Source of the DNA: Pseudomonas putida
GTDB lineage: Bacteria; Pseudomonadota; Gammaproteobacteria; Pseudomonadales; Pseudomonadaceae
DNA: 64,000 nucleotides
NCBI RefSeq assembly: GCF_028682475.1
Contig: NZ_JANHLE010000008.1
Coordinates: 150,724 to 214,723 of the forward strand
Direction of reading: 5' to 3'
The notes beneath the pieces were generated by a model. It ran no database searches, was not told where the DNA came from, and was given only the letters and a program-made list of their open reading frames with translations. The translations under genes and the position numbers were made by a program. Below are positions 33,682 to 42,161 of the stretch, piece after piece; positions within the stretch are counted from its first letter, which is position 1, and each line of letters opens with the position of its first letter.

Positions 33682-35818
33682 GGGCTGGCTCTCCGTCGAC
33701 GGCGGGATCAAGGTAGCTGCTGTAATGACGAAGGAAACCGGCGATCACCAGCAGCGCGACGCGAATGCGAAACAGCGAACGCAACTGTTCGGCCGCTGCC
33801 GTGAATTGCTCGCTGTGCAGAGCGTCAAGCTCTTCGCCCAGCGCTTGCAGGGTATCGAGCAGCACCGGCAGCTGCCCCCGGGTGCGCCCGGCGACATAGC
33901 GGCCGGTGTCGCGCAACACCTGTCCCAGGCGCGCGCGGGTGCTGTCGCTGAGCAACAGGTTGGCCCGGCCCTGCTCCTGCAATTGGCGCAACGCTACACC
34001 CAAGGCCATGCACGCCAGATTGACTTCGAACAGCGCCCTGGAGCGGGCGTCCTGAGTGGCTGGCAGCAGGCCGATAATCAACGTCAGGCGGTCTACCATG
34101 CGGCTTTCGAACGCAAACTGGCGCTCATCGGAGCTCGGCCCCTTGAGCAAGGCATAGACCTGCTCACGGGTCTCGCGGAACAATCGCTCGATGCGTAATT
34201 GCGGGTTGAAGGGAAACAGCCAGGCATACACCAGCAACGACAGCACCCCGCCGCAAAGATAGGCACCGGCAAACTCGAACCACTGCATCGCGGTGTTCTG
34301 CCAGGCACCGATGTTCTGCGGGCCGAACAGCAGGAAACTGGACAAGCCCAGGCCCATGCCGATTCCCGCAGTCATTGGCGTCGACAAGCCGACCGCAACC
34401 ACATACAGCAACGGCAATAACAACAGCGCGAGCATCTCGAAATCGACCACCTGGGGGATCAGCCAGAACTGGTACAACGCCGAGACCAGCAAGGCCATGC
34501 CCAAGCCGCGCATGTAGTTCTGCGCCGCCATCAACGGGCGCGGAAAGGTAGCCATCAACGAGCAGAGAATGCCCACCAGAATCACCCCGGCACGGGCACC
34601 GTCCCAAGCCGTCTCGATCCAGATCAGGCCGGCGACCAGCAAGGCAAGAAAAGCCCGGCTGGCGTTCATCGCCGCCAGGCGAAAGTCCAGGTGCAGCGGG
34701 TTGGTCCGGGCCTGGCGGTACAGGCAGTCGCCCGCACGGCCTTCCTGAATGGCATCACTGAGTTCAAGCATCTCGCTCAACTGTTCCAGCAACCTGGCCT
34801 GTTCCCAACGCAACGCCCAGGCCAGGGAGCGCAAGGTCGGTGGCAGATCGGGCGCCAGTTGCTCGGCTTGCAGGGCGGCCTGATCAAAACGCCGCTGCAA
34901 GGCGCTGAAGTGTTCCCGTGCGCTGGCGGGCATCGCCCTGCCCTGTTGCGCCAGTTGGTCGAGAAACGCCAGTTCGTCGGTGAGCAGCTGGTTGATGAAA
35001 TCCGGATAGGCACCCTGCCAGCGTTCAGCGATCATCAGCTTCTGGTTGCGCAGCACGGTCAGGCGCGAGCTGAGCAGCACCAGCTGGTTGCCCAGCAATT
35101 GCACCAGGTCGTTAGCGCTGCGCAGGTGCGGGGCATCGAAATACAGGTGGCGGCGCAGCCCTTCCAGTGCGCTGATTTCACCGAGGATCTGCATTTGCCG
35201 CTGGCTGAAGGCCGCTGCGCTTTCCTCGCCGCGAATGGCGGCGGCGGCATGTGCGGCCATCAGTTTGATCAGGTGGTCGACTTTACCGAAGTAACCTGTG
35301 GCCACCGCCTGCGGCCGGGCACTGAGCAGGCTGACGGCGCACACACAGGCCACCGCCAGCAAGGTTTCGGTGACCCGGGTGATGGCCAGCATCAGGGTAT
35401 TGTCCTGCTCGGGGATTGCCAGCATGGCCACCACCACAGCGGTAAAGCCGCTGAGCACGAAGGCATGCGAGCTGGTGTAGCGCAGCAAGGTGCCACCGGC
35501 GGTGCACAAGGCCAGCCACAGCGCCAGGGTGACGATGAACGGCAGCGGCGCCTGGGGAAACAGCGCCATGATCAGCACCGCCACTGCGGCCCCCACAGCA
35601 GTACCCACCACTTGGGCGAAACTGCGTTGCAAGGTCATGCCGCCCAGCGGCTGACTGACGATAAACACCGCCATGATCGACCATTTCGGTTGGTCGAGGT
35701 CGAAGATAAACGCCAGGTACAGGGTCAGCAGACAGGCAACCATGGTCCGCAGGGCAAAGCGGAAGGTGTCCGGCCCCGGGTGCAGAACCATCTTGAAATA
35801 ATTGATCAGTGGCTGCAT
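33671..35818 (-). CDS. FUSC-family aromatic acid exporter (AaeB-like inner-membrane pump)
   Basis: 715 residues from ATG 35818 (MQPLINYFKMVLHPG), the usual family start; an upstream extension is not used. Two blocks of membrane helices (about 20-170 and 365-520), each followed by a cytoplasmic helical region, form the typical internally repeated FUSC plan, with LDQPKWSIMAVFIVSQP in the first block. E. coli AaeB exports p-hydroxybenzoate. The operon FUSC-DUF1656-HlyD would export aromatic acids or related toxic compounds. No regulator gene is adjacent on this strand. Confidence 0.9.
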   Translation of the reverse strand: MQPLINYFKMVLHPGPDTFRFALRTMVACLLTLYLAFIFDLDQPKWSIMAVFIVSQPLGGMTLQRSFAQVVGTAVGAAVAVLIMALFPQAPLPFIVTLALWLALCTAGGTLLRYTSSHAFVLSGFTAVVVAMLAIPEQDNTLMLAITRVTETLLAVACVCAVSLLSARPQAVATGYFGKVDHLIKLMAAHAAAAIRGEESAAAFSQRQMQILGEISALEGLRRHLYFDAPHLRSANDLVQLLGNQLVLLSSRLTVLRNQKLMIAERWQGAYPDFINQLLTDELAFLDQLAQQGRAMPASAREHFSALQRRFDQAALQAEQLAPDLPPTLRSLAWALRWEQARLLEQLSEMLELSDAIQEGRAGDCLYRQARTNPLHLDFRLAAMNASRAFLALLVAGLIWIETAWDGARAGVILVGILCSLMATFPRPLMAAQNYMRGLGMALLVSALYQFWLIPQVVDFEMLALLLLPLLYVVAVGLSTPMTAGIGMGLGLSSFLLFGPQNIGAWQNTAMQWFEFAGAYLCGGVLSLLVYAWLFPFNPQLRIERLFRETREQVYALLKGPSSDERQFAFESRMVDRLTLIIGLLPATQDARSRALFEVNLACMALGVALRQLQEQGRANLLLSDSTRARLGQVLRDTGRYVAGRTRGQLPVLLDTLQALGEELDALHSEQFTAAAEQLRSLFRIRVALLVIAGFLRHYSSYLDPAVDGEPALAH

Positions 35819-36287
35819 ACCGCTCCCTCGCCGTGCCGTGCTGTTTACCTTAGCCACTGCGGCGGGCCGGCGGAAGCGGCGTTGACACACTACAGCGTTG
35901 CAAATCCGGAACAGTGGCGATCCGGCAGGTCAGGGAAGCAATTGTCATGAAAACAACCTTGACCCTGGTGCTGTTGAACGTTAGTTTCTCGCCCGCATTT
36001 TTGCATGCCTATACAGGAGTCCTGCATTGGACAGTAGCTCTAGTCGATTGCGACAGGTTCATACGGCGCGCTAGTTCAGCAGACTCTCTCTGCCACTGCC
36101 CCGCCGTACATGGTGGTCAGTGGCGCCTCGCATCCCGAGCGGATGACGACGCTTCATTCTCCCTTCCTGCAAGCCCGGCACGATTGTTCGTGGCCCTGGC
36201 CTGTGACCCTGCGTAATCAATTTATTCATACCTGCATCGACTGGGTTCGATGCGTTGCGGCCCTGCGCCGTGGATTCGAGGTTTGTC
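35819..36287 (+). other. Long intergenic region / possible mgtC leader
   Basis: The 469 bases between the divergent efflux and mgtC genes hold no convincing gene. On the plus strand I see a small palindrome CAGGA-G-TCCTG (36014-36024) and a 7-bp hairpin GCATCGA/TCGATGC (36234-36253), 34 bases before the mgtC start. An 89-codon frame starting at ATG 35947 has a hydrophobic N-terminus but no clear ribosome site or family resemblance. Confidence 0.5.
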
Positions 36288-36995
36288 ATGGATTGGAAAG
36301 TATTTCTCCTGCGCGTCACTGTCGCGCTGGTACTGGGCGCCCTGATCGGCGCTGAACGTCAACTGCGCCAGCGCCTGACCGGCCTGCGCACCAATGCCCT
36401 GGTCAGTACCGGTGCCTGCCTGTTCGTGCTGATGACCCAGGCCGTGCCGGGCATGGCCGCCACCGATGCGTCGCGGATTGCCGCCTATGTGGTGTCGGGC
36501 ATCGGTTTTCTCGGCGGTGGCGTGATCATGCGCGATGGCCTGAATGTGCGCGGCCTGAACACTGCCGCCACACTGTGGTGCACCGCCGCCGTGGGTGTGT
36601 TGTGCAGCATGGGCCTGTTGCTGGAGGCCGCAGTGGGCAGCTGCGTGGTGCTCTGTGCCAACATCCTGTTGCGCGATATCGCCCAACGCCTCAACCATCA
36701 AGAGGTGCTGCCGGCCAATGAAGCCGAGCAGCGTTTCGAGGTGCGTATCACCTGCCGCGCCGAAGATGAAATCCAGGTGCGCAGCCTGATGCTGCACAGT
36801 TTCGGCAGCGGCGGGCTGCGCCTGCAGTCACTGCACAGCGAAGACCTGGCCAATCCAGCCAAGCTGGAAGTGCGCGCCGAGCTGTTGGGCAGCCCCGATG
36901 CGCCGACTCAGCTGGAGCGCCTGGTCAGCCGGGTGAGCCTGGAAAAAGGCGTCAGCTCGGTGCGCTGGCAGGTGCACGAGCTGACGGCCGATTAG
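36288..36995 (+). CDS. mgtC: MgtC/SapB-family membrane protein
   Basis: 235 residues from ATG 36288, which has GAGG eight bases before it. The N-terminal half carries the MgtC membrane domain with the family motifs LGALIGAERQLRQRLTGLRTNALVSTGA and GIGFLGGGVIMRDGLNVRGLNTAATLW, about five helices to residue 140. The C-terminal cytoplasmic part (about 150-235) is ACT-like. In Salmonella and P. aeruginosa MgtC proteins help growth at low magnesium and restrain the F-ATPase. The long 5' region could carry magnesium-responsive control. Its stop overlaps the convergent small gene by four bases. Confidence 0.88.
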   Translation: MDWKVFLLRVTVALVLGALIGAERQLRQRLTGLRTNALVSTGACLFVLMTQAVPGMAATDASRIAAYVVSGIGFLGGGVIMRDGLNVRGLNTAATLWCTAAVGVLCSMGLLLEAAVGSCVVLCANILLRDIAQRLNHQEVLPANEAEQRFEVRITCRAEDEIQVRSLMLHSFGSGGLRLQSLHSEDLANPAKLEVRAELLGSPDAPTQLERLVSRVSLEKGVSSVRWQVHELTAD

Positions 36996-37207
36996 CGACG
37001 CTCGTCCGACAGCGGCGTGGGCTGATCGGGCTCCGGCAAGCGTGTGCTTTGATCCGGGGAATCGGGCAGGCGCTCGATGTCCTGGGGATGCTCGCGCCGC
37101 TGCGGGTCGCCGTCGACGTTGGGGTCGGTGACCGGATCATGTTCACGTTGCGGATCATTCAGTGGGTCCTTCCACAGTGGATCATTTTCGGGACGTGGAT
37201 GGCTCAT
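36992..37207 (-). CDS. Small Asp-Pro-rich hydrophilic protein
   Basis: 71 residues, start ATG 37207 with AGAGGT eight bases upstream. There are no hydrophobic segments. The sequence is dominated by repeated Asp-Pro steps (NDPLWKDPLNDPQ, HDPVTDPN, GDPQ) and Arg/Glu/Gln, so it should be intrinsically disordered. I do not recognise a family with a known function. The gene converges on mgtC with a four-base overlap. The frame has good ribosome spacing and a protein-like, non-shadow composition, so I take it as a real gene. Confidence 0.65.
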   Translation of the reverse strand: MSHPRPENDPLWKDPLNDPQREHDPVTDPNVDGDPQRREHPQDIERLPDSPDQSTRLPEPDQPTPLSDERR

Positions 37208-37398
37208 GGCAGATACCTCTTCAGACCGGCCCGGAGAAATCCGGGCCTTGATGTTTCGAGGCGGCTGCCGTACCCCGGTGCCGTCCGGGCGATCAACGGT
37301 TGCCCAGCGAAAATATCCTCAATGCCCAGCAAAATCCGCTGCAGGGCCAGGCGCCTGAAGGGGTAACCTGTAGCAAAATAATCAGCCAGAGGTGCACT

Positions 37399-38310
37399 GT
37401 GGCGTCCTATACCTTGCGTCAGTTGAAGTATTTCGTCACCACCGTGGAGTGTGGCAGCGTCGCCGAGGCGTCGCGCAAGCTCTACATCGCGCAACCGTCG
37501 ATTTCAACTGCAATCAAAGGCCTGGAAGACAGCTTCGGCGTGCAGCTGTTTATCCGCCATCATGCCCAGGGCGTATCGCTGACGCCCGGTGGCGGACGTT
37601 TCTATCGCAAAGCCCTGGAACTGCTGCGCATGGCCCGGGAGTTCGAACAGAACGCCCTGGCCGACAATGACGTGGTGTGCGGACAGATCGATATCGGCTG
37701 TTTCGAGACCGTCGCCCCGCTCTACCTGCCACGCCTGATCAAAGGCTTTCGCGAGCGTTTTCCGGGGGTCGAGATCCGTCTGCAGGACGGCGAGCAGCAG
37801 GAGCTGGTGCAAGGCCTGACGGGTGGGCGTTACGACCTGGCGATCTTCTACGATCATGATCTGGACAGCACCATCGAGACCGAAGCGTTGATGGCACCGC
37901 AACGGCCCTATGCCTTGCTGCCCGCCGGGCATCGCTTTGCCGAACAGGCCCAGGTGTCGCTGCGTGATCTGGCCCTGGAGCCGATGATCCTCCTGGATGT
38001 GCAGCCCAGCCGTACCTATTTCGTGAGCATTTTTGAAGAACTGGGGCTGAGCCCGAACATTATCTTCAGCTCGCCTTCAATCGAAATGGTGCGCGGCATG
38101 GTCGGCCAGGGCTTTGGTTTTGCGCTGCTGGTGACCCGGCCACACACCATGAGCACCTATGATGGGCAAGCGCTGGTCTGCGTGGAACTGGCTGAAGAGG
38201 TGACCGGCTCCGGCCTGGTGGCCGGTTGGTTGAAACGTGCGCAGCTGACCAAGCCTGCGCAGTTGTTTGTCGATTACTGCAAAGAGCAGTTTGCGGCGTG
38301 GCTGGTATAA
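37399..38310 (+). CDS. LysR-family transcriptional regulator
   Basis: 303 residues from GTG 37399, preceded by AGAGGT; this gives the usual LysR length and start (YTLRQLKYFVTTVECGSVAEASRKL). The winged helix-turn-helix covers residues 1-65 (AQPSISTAIKGLEDSFGVQLFIRH), followed by the co-inducer-binding domain (about 90-300). It stands alone, divergent from the Asp-Pro-rich gene and convergent with the monooxygenase/deacylase operon. It may regulate that operon, but nothing in the sequence proves it. Confidence 0.88.
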   Translation: MASYTLRQLKYFVTTVECGSVAEASRKLYIAQPSISTAIKGLEDSFGVQLFIRHHAQGVSLTPGGGRFYRKALELLRMAREFEQNALADNDVVCGQIDIGCFETVAPLYLPRLIKGFRERFPGVEIRLQDGEQQELVQGLTGGRYDLAIFYDHDLDSTIETEALMAPQRPYALLPAGHRFAEQAQVSLRDLALEPMILLDVQPSRTYFVSIFEELGLSPNIIFSSPSIEMVRGMVGQGFGFALLVTRPHTMSTYDGQALVCVELAEEVTGSGLVAGWLKRAQLTKPAQLFVDYCKEQFAAWLV

Positions 38311-38321
38311 GCATTGACAGC

Positions 38322-38380
38322 ATCGCGGGGCAAGCCCGCTCCCACCGAAGCTCACTGTGGGAGCGGGCTTGCCCCGCGAT
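38322..38380. repeat. REPIN: 24-bp perfect inverted repeat, opposite arrangement
   Basis: Arms 38322-38345 and 38357-38380 are exact complements around an 11-base loop. They are the same 24-mer as at 28415-28484, but with the GTGGGAG ends inward instead of outward. It fills the gap between the convergent LysR and M20 genes and should terminate both. Confidence 0.9.
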
Positions 38381-38383
38381 GAA

Positions 38384-39544
38384 CTAATTGTTGCAAAGGT
38401 ACTCGGCCAGGCGGTCCATCAGGCGGTCGCAGGCCGCCATTTGCTCGACACTGACGAACTCGTCGGGCTTATGGCCTTGATCCATGCTGCCAGGACCACA
38501 CACCACCGCCGGGATCCCGGCCTGGTCGAACAACCCGCCTTCGGTGCCAAAGGCCACAGTGCTGAAGTCGTCGCTGCCACACAGCTGCGCTACCAGCTGC
38601 GCGGCGGCGCTTTCAGGTGCGGTCGCCAGGCCCGGATAAGCCGAAATCGGCTCAAAGCGAATTGCCGTGTCGGCCTTGACCGCCTGCATGGCGGGCAGCA
38701 AGGTCTGTTCGGCGTAGGTTTGCAATTCGTCGACTACCGCCTGTGGCTCGAACGCCGGCAAGGCGCGCACCTCAAAATCGAAGCGACAATCTGCCGGCAC
38801 GATGTTCAGCGCCGTGCCGCCCTGGATCACCCCGACCTGCACGGTGGAGAACGCCGGATCAAAGCGCTCATCGTGGTGTTCTGGTGCGGCCAGGCGCTGG
38901 CCGATCTCACCCAGGCGGCCGATCAAGCGCGCCGCCTGTTCGATGGCGTTCACGCCATACGGCGCATAGGCCGAATGGCACGGTGCGCCATGCACATGGC
39001 AACGCATCGCCAGCTTGCCTTTATGACCCAGCACAGGCTTGAGTTCAGTCGGTTCGCCGATCAGGCACAGGGCCGGCTGAGGAATACGTTGCGGCAGCAC
39101 TTCCAGCAGGCTGCGCACCCCCAGGCAACCCACCTCTTCGTCATACGAAAACGCCAGGTGCACGGGGCGGCGCAGCGGGCTGGCAAGAAACACCGGCACC
39201 GCAGCCAGTACCGAAGCCAGGTAGCCTTTCATGTCTGCCGCGCCGCGGCCGTAGAGCTTGCCATCACGCTCGCTGAGGGCGAACGGTTCAACCGTCCAGG
39301 GCTGACCGTCCACCGGTACCACATCGGTATGCCCCGACAACACCACGCCGCCCGCCACTGCCGGCCCGATACTGGCCAGCAGGTTGGCCTTGCTGCGCTC
39401 GGCGTTGTAGATCAGCTCGCAACTCACCCCCAGGCCTTGCAGGTAGTCACGCACGAACTCGATCAATGCCAGGTTCGAGTCGCGGCTGACCGTGGCAAAG
39501 CCGATCAGCCGGGCCAGCAAGGCGCGGCTGCGCAGCTCACTCAT
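38384..39544 (-). CDS. M20-family deacylase (acetylornithine deacetylase-like)
   Basis: 386 residues from ATG 39544, which overlaps the DUF1028 stop by a few bases and has GGAG nine bases upstream. Metal-binding motifs of the family are complete: GHTDVVPVDG, YGRGAADMKGY with the bridging Asp, and the catalytic DEEVGCLG, with a dimerisation domain (about 175-290) and a final His in GHKPDEF. ArgE-type enzymes release an acyl group from N-acyl amino acids. The context of a flavin monooxygenase, RidA and DUF1028 in one operon points to catabolism of an N-acylated compound rather than arginine synthesis. Confidence 0.88.
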   Translation of the reverse strand: MSELRSRALLARLIGFATVSRDSNLALIEFVRDYLQGLGVSCELIYNAERSKANLLASIGPAVAGGVVLSGHTDVVPVDGQPWTVEPFALSERDGKLYGRGAADMKGYLASVLAAVPVFLASPLRRPVHLAFSYDEEVGCLGVRSLLEVLPQRIPQPALCLIGEPTELKPVLGHKGKLAMRCHVHGAPCHSAYAPYGVNAIEQAARLIGRLGEIGQRLAAPEHHDERFDPAFSTVQVGVIQGGTALNIVPADCRFDFEVRALPAFEPQAVVDELQTYAEQTLLPAMQAVKADTAIRFEPISAYPGLATAPESAAAQLVAQLCGSDDFSTVAFGTEGGLFDQAGIPAVVCGPGSMDQGHKPDEFVSVEQMAACDRLMDRLAEYLCNN

Positions 39545-40211
39545 CGCCCGGCACTCCATAGCTCGGCGCCAGGGTCGGGTTCAGTGCACGGGTCAGGTAG
39601 TCCTGCAGCTGTGGTTCATAGGCGCTCCAGAGCTTGTGCAGTTCACCGATCGGGTTCTCCTCAGCCCAGTCAACGCGCAGATCGACGATCGGCCAGAGCA
39701 GATCGCCGACCACCGACAGCGCCGCCGAATGCACCGCCCCCGCCTCCCCACCGGCGTCCTGCCCGGCTTGCAGGGCAGTCAGCAAGCGTGCCGCCAGGCA
39801 GCCTTCGCTGTTCTCGAAGGCTTCGACCATGCGCTCGATCACCGCACTGTTGGCCAGCAGGTTGCCCGCGGCCACACATTGCTCACCGGCCAGGGCGTTG
39901 TGCGTGCCCAGGGCATGGTTGCCGCTGAACACGGCGGTACGCCCTTGCGCATCGACCACCGCTACCTGACGGTACTGGCTGTAGCCGTTGCGGGTCAGTG
40001 CATGGTCCAGCGCCTGATGCGGCGCCAGCCCTTCACCCAGGGCATCGAGCACTTGCGGCCCGAGGGCCGGCAAGGTGATGTTCTGGCTCGACACCGCACC
40101 GACACCGGAGCGCAGCCAGGGGCAACGGGCACCGACGGCGATACTGGATGAACTGATGGCAATCCCCAGCTGGCCGGTTTCGGCGCAGCGACCGACGATG
40201 GAAAAGGTCAT
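39537..40211 (-). CDS. DUF1028 family protein (putative Ntn-type hydrolase)
   Basis: 224 residues starting MTFSIVGRCAETGQLGIAISSSS, the family signature, with GVGAVSSQNITLPALGPQVLDAL and AGNLLANSAVIERM following. The protein covers the whole family length. DUF1028 proteins resemble N-terminal nucleophile hydrolases, but their reaction is not established. Translation is coupled to the deacylase (overlapping stop and start), and the RidA gene is ten bases upstream. The four-gene set suggests a shared small-molecule pathway. Confidence 0.88.
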   Translation of the reverse strand: MTFSIVGRCAETGQLGIAISSSSIAVGARCPWLRSGVGAVSSQNITLPALGPQVLDALGEGLAPHQALDHALTRNGYSQYRQVAVVDAQGRTAVFSGNHALGTHNALAGEQCVAAGNLLANSAVIERMVEAFENSEGCLAARLLTALQAGQDAGGEAGAVHSAALSVVGDLLWPIVDLRVDWAEENPIGELHKLWSAYEPQLQDYLTRALNPTLAPSYGVPGDE

Positions 40212-40221
40212 GGCACGCTCC

Positions 40222-40632
40222 TTATTCGGGGATGACTGCGATTACATCGATTTCCATCAGCCACTGTGGCTGGCCCAGGGCACTGACCACCAGCCCGGTA
40301 GAGATCGGGAACACGCCCTTGAGCCACTTGCCGACCTCCTGGTACACCGGCTCGCGGTAGCGCGGATCGATCAGGTAGGTGGTGGTCTTGACGATATGGC
40401 TCAGGTCGCTGCCCGCCTCTTCGAGCAGTTGCTTGACGTTGCGCATGGCCTGTTCGGCCTGGGCCCGCGGATCACCAAGCCCCACCAGCTGGCCGTTGAA
40501 GTCGGTACCGACCTGGCCACGCACATACACGGTGTTGCCGGCGCGCACTGCCTGGCACAGGTCGTTGTCCAGGGTCTGGTTCGGGTAGGTGTCTTTGGTG
40601 TTGAACATGCGGATACGGGTATGAGTAGGCAT
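40222..40632 (-). CDS. RidA-family enamine/imine deaminase
   Basis: 136 residues from ATG 40632, which overlaps the monooxygenase stop by one base. RidA (YjgF) features: NTVYVRGQVGTDFNGQLVG, QAEQAMRNVKQLLEEAG, and the C-terminal QPQWLMEIDVIAVIP; the conserved Arg of the active site is expected in DPRYREPVYQEV. RidA proteins hydrolyse reactive enamines and imines to ketones and ammonia in the cytoplasm. Here it probably removes an imine made by the upstream flavin monooxygenase or the downstream hydrolases. Confidence 0.9.
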   Translation of the reverse strand: MPTHTRIRMFNTKDTYPNQTLDNDLCQAVRAGNTVYVRGQVGTDFNGQLVGLGDPRAQAEQAMRNVKQLLEEAGSDLSHIVKTTTYLIDPRYREPVYQEVGKWLKGVFPISTGLVVSALGQPQWLMEIDVIAVIPE

Positions 40633-41951
40633 CAACGGACTTCCATAAGGCTGGCGGATTGAGTGTGGGTTGCGGGAGTTTCGGCCTGGCGTTGCGAGGC
40701 ATCCCGGTAATCGAAATAGGCGCGTTGCTTGATGATGTGTTCGGCAATATGCCGGGCGTCGTGCCACACGCCCCAGATAAAGGCCGAGCCGCGACGGGCC
40801 AGCCATGGCAGGCCGACGAAATAGATACCCGCTTCGCTGGAAACGCCGCGCTGGTGCTGCGGCTTGCCGTCGGCCTTGAAGGCATCGACCTGCAACCAGT
40901 TGTAATCGACCGAGTAACCGGTGGCCCAGATGATCGTGGTGATACCGGCCTTGGCCAGGTCCAGCTCGAGGATCGGGTTGCTGATGCACTCAGGGTCCGG
41001 GAGCATGATGCGTGCTTCCGGTTCTTGCGGCAGGTCCAGGCCATTGGCGGCAATGTAGGCATCGGCGGCATCAAGCAAGGCCAGGTAGTTCTCGTCACCG
41101 CGGGCAATGTTCTCGGCCAGGTTCGCTTCGAAGCTCACCACGCCGTTGTTGATGGCCTTGGTCAGACCAACCAGGGTCATGCCCTGCTGGGCCAGGCGGC
41201 GGAAATCCACGGTATGACCGCCACGCGCACCGCTGACGGCAATGGTGACGTGCTCTTTACCGGGTTGTACGCCCTCGGCGTCCCACAGGCCGAGCACGCC
41301 CAGCCACCAGCAGAAGTCGCGATTGCGATAGGCACGTGGCGGACGATCATGGGCGCCGACCGAGAGGTAAACCTGCTTGCCGGCGCGCTGCAGCTCATCG
41401 GCAATCTGCACGCCTGAAGAACCGGCACCCACCACCAGCACAGCCCCTTCGGCCAGTTGCTGAGGGTTGCGGTATTCGGCGGAGTGCATCTGGTAAACCT
41501 TGCCGTCCGCTGGCGCGATTGCCGGAATCACCGGGCGCTGGAACGGGCCGGTGGCAACCACGATGTTCTTGGCTTCGATCACCCCGTCGGAGGTTTCCAC
41601 GGTGAAGCCAGGGCGACCGACGTTGCGCTCGACCTTGGTCACCTCGACACCGGTGCGTACCGGGGCGTTGAATTTTTTCGCGTAGGCTTCGAAGTAATCG
41701 GCAACCTGGTCTTTGCCGGCAAAGGCATCGGGATCGAGGCCGTCGAATTCCAGGCCCGGAAAGCGGTCGTGCCAGGCCGGGCCATTGGCAACCAGCGAAT
41801 CCCAACGCCCGGTACGCCAGGCTTCGGCGATACGGTTGCGCTCCAGAACCAGGTGCGGCACGCCGAGTCGGCTCAAGTGTTCGCTCATGGCCACACCGGC
41901 TTGGCCGGCGCCGACTACGAGCGTGTCTATTGCGGTTTTATTGTTTGTCAT
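40632..41951 (-). CDS. Flavin-containing monooxygenase (FMO/CzcO-like)
   Basis: 439 residues with two Rossmann motifs, VVGAGQAGVAMSEHL near the N-terminus for FAD and VVGAGSSGVQIADEL (about 175-190) for NADPH, and an FMO-like linker MHSAEYRNP between them. A third segment, IWATGYSVDYNW, is the family's ATG motif. Such enzymes oxygenate nitrogen or sulfur atoms of small substrates. First gene of the operon FMO-RidA-DUF1028-M20. A palindrome CCCACG-N8-CGTGGG lies 22-41 bases upstream and may be an operator. Confidence 0.9.
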   Translation of the reverse strand: MTNNKTAIDTLVVGAGQAGVAMSEHLSRLGVPHLVLERNRIAEAWRTGRWDSLVANGPAWHDRFPGLEFDGLDPDAFAGKDQVADYFEAYAKKFNAPVRTGVEVTKVERNVGRPGFTVETSDGVIEAKNIVVATGPFQRPVIPAIAPADGKVYQMHSAEYRNPQQLAEGAVLVVGAGSSGVQIADELQRAGKQVYLSVGAHDRPPRAYRNRDFCWWLGVLGLWDAEGVQPGKEHVTIAVSGARGGHTVDFRRLAQQGMTLVGLTKAINNGVVSFEANLAENIARGDENYLALLDAADAYIAANGLDLPQEPEARIMLPDPECISNPILELDLAKAGITTIIWATGYSVDYNWLQVDAFKADGKPQHQRGVSSEAGIYFVGLPWLARRGSAFIWGVWHDARHIAEHIIKQRAYFDYRDASQRQAETPATHTQSASLMEVR

Positions 41952-41972
41952 CGCTGCGCCCTACTGAGGTTT

Positions 41973-41992
41973 CCCACGCGAATCATCGTGGG
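41973..41992. promoter_or_regulatory. Palindrome upstream of the monooxygenase operon
   Basis: CCCACG (41973-41978) and CGTGGG (41987-41992) around eight bases. It lies 22-41 bases upstream of the monooxygenase start, where a repressor site would overlap the promoter or leader. The regulator is unknown. Confidence 0.35.
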
Positions 41993-42161
41993 TGGGTGTA
42001 GGTCGCATTCTGTGCAAAGGATGGAAATGGCGAAATTATGATTTTTGTGGTTGCTGGCAAGCAAAAAGCTGCGACGCCGGAAATTTCATTGATCCAGGGC
42101 GTTTGGCGGGGGTTGGTGCTGACAATGCGGCATCCCTGCGGCGGCTGAAATGCGCGCAACG

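Noticed and set aside
35914..36216. A 100-codon reading frame before mgtC
   Set aside because: No ribosome site at its start, irregular composition and no family resemblance. Kept only as a possible leader within the intergenic entry.
38357..39928. A 523-codon frame antisense to the M20 and DUF1028 genes
   Set aside because: Composition rich in His, Arg, Gln and Ala, spanning two real genes and a REPIN; a shadow frame.
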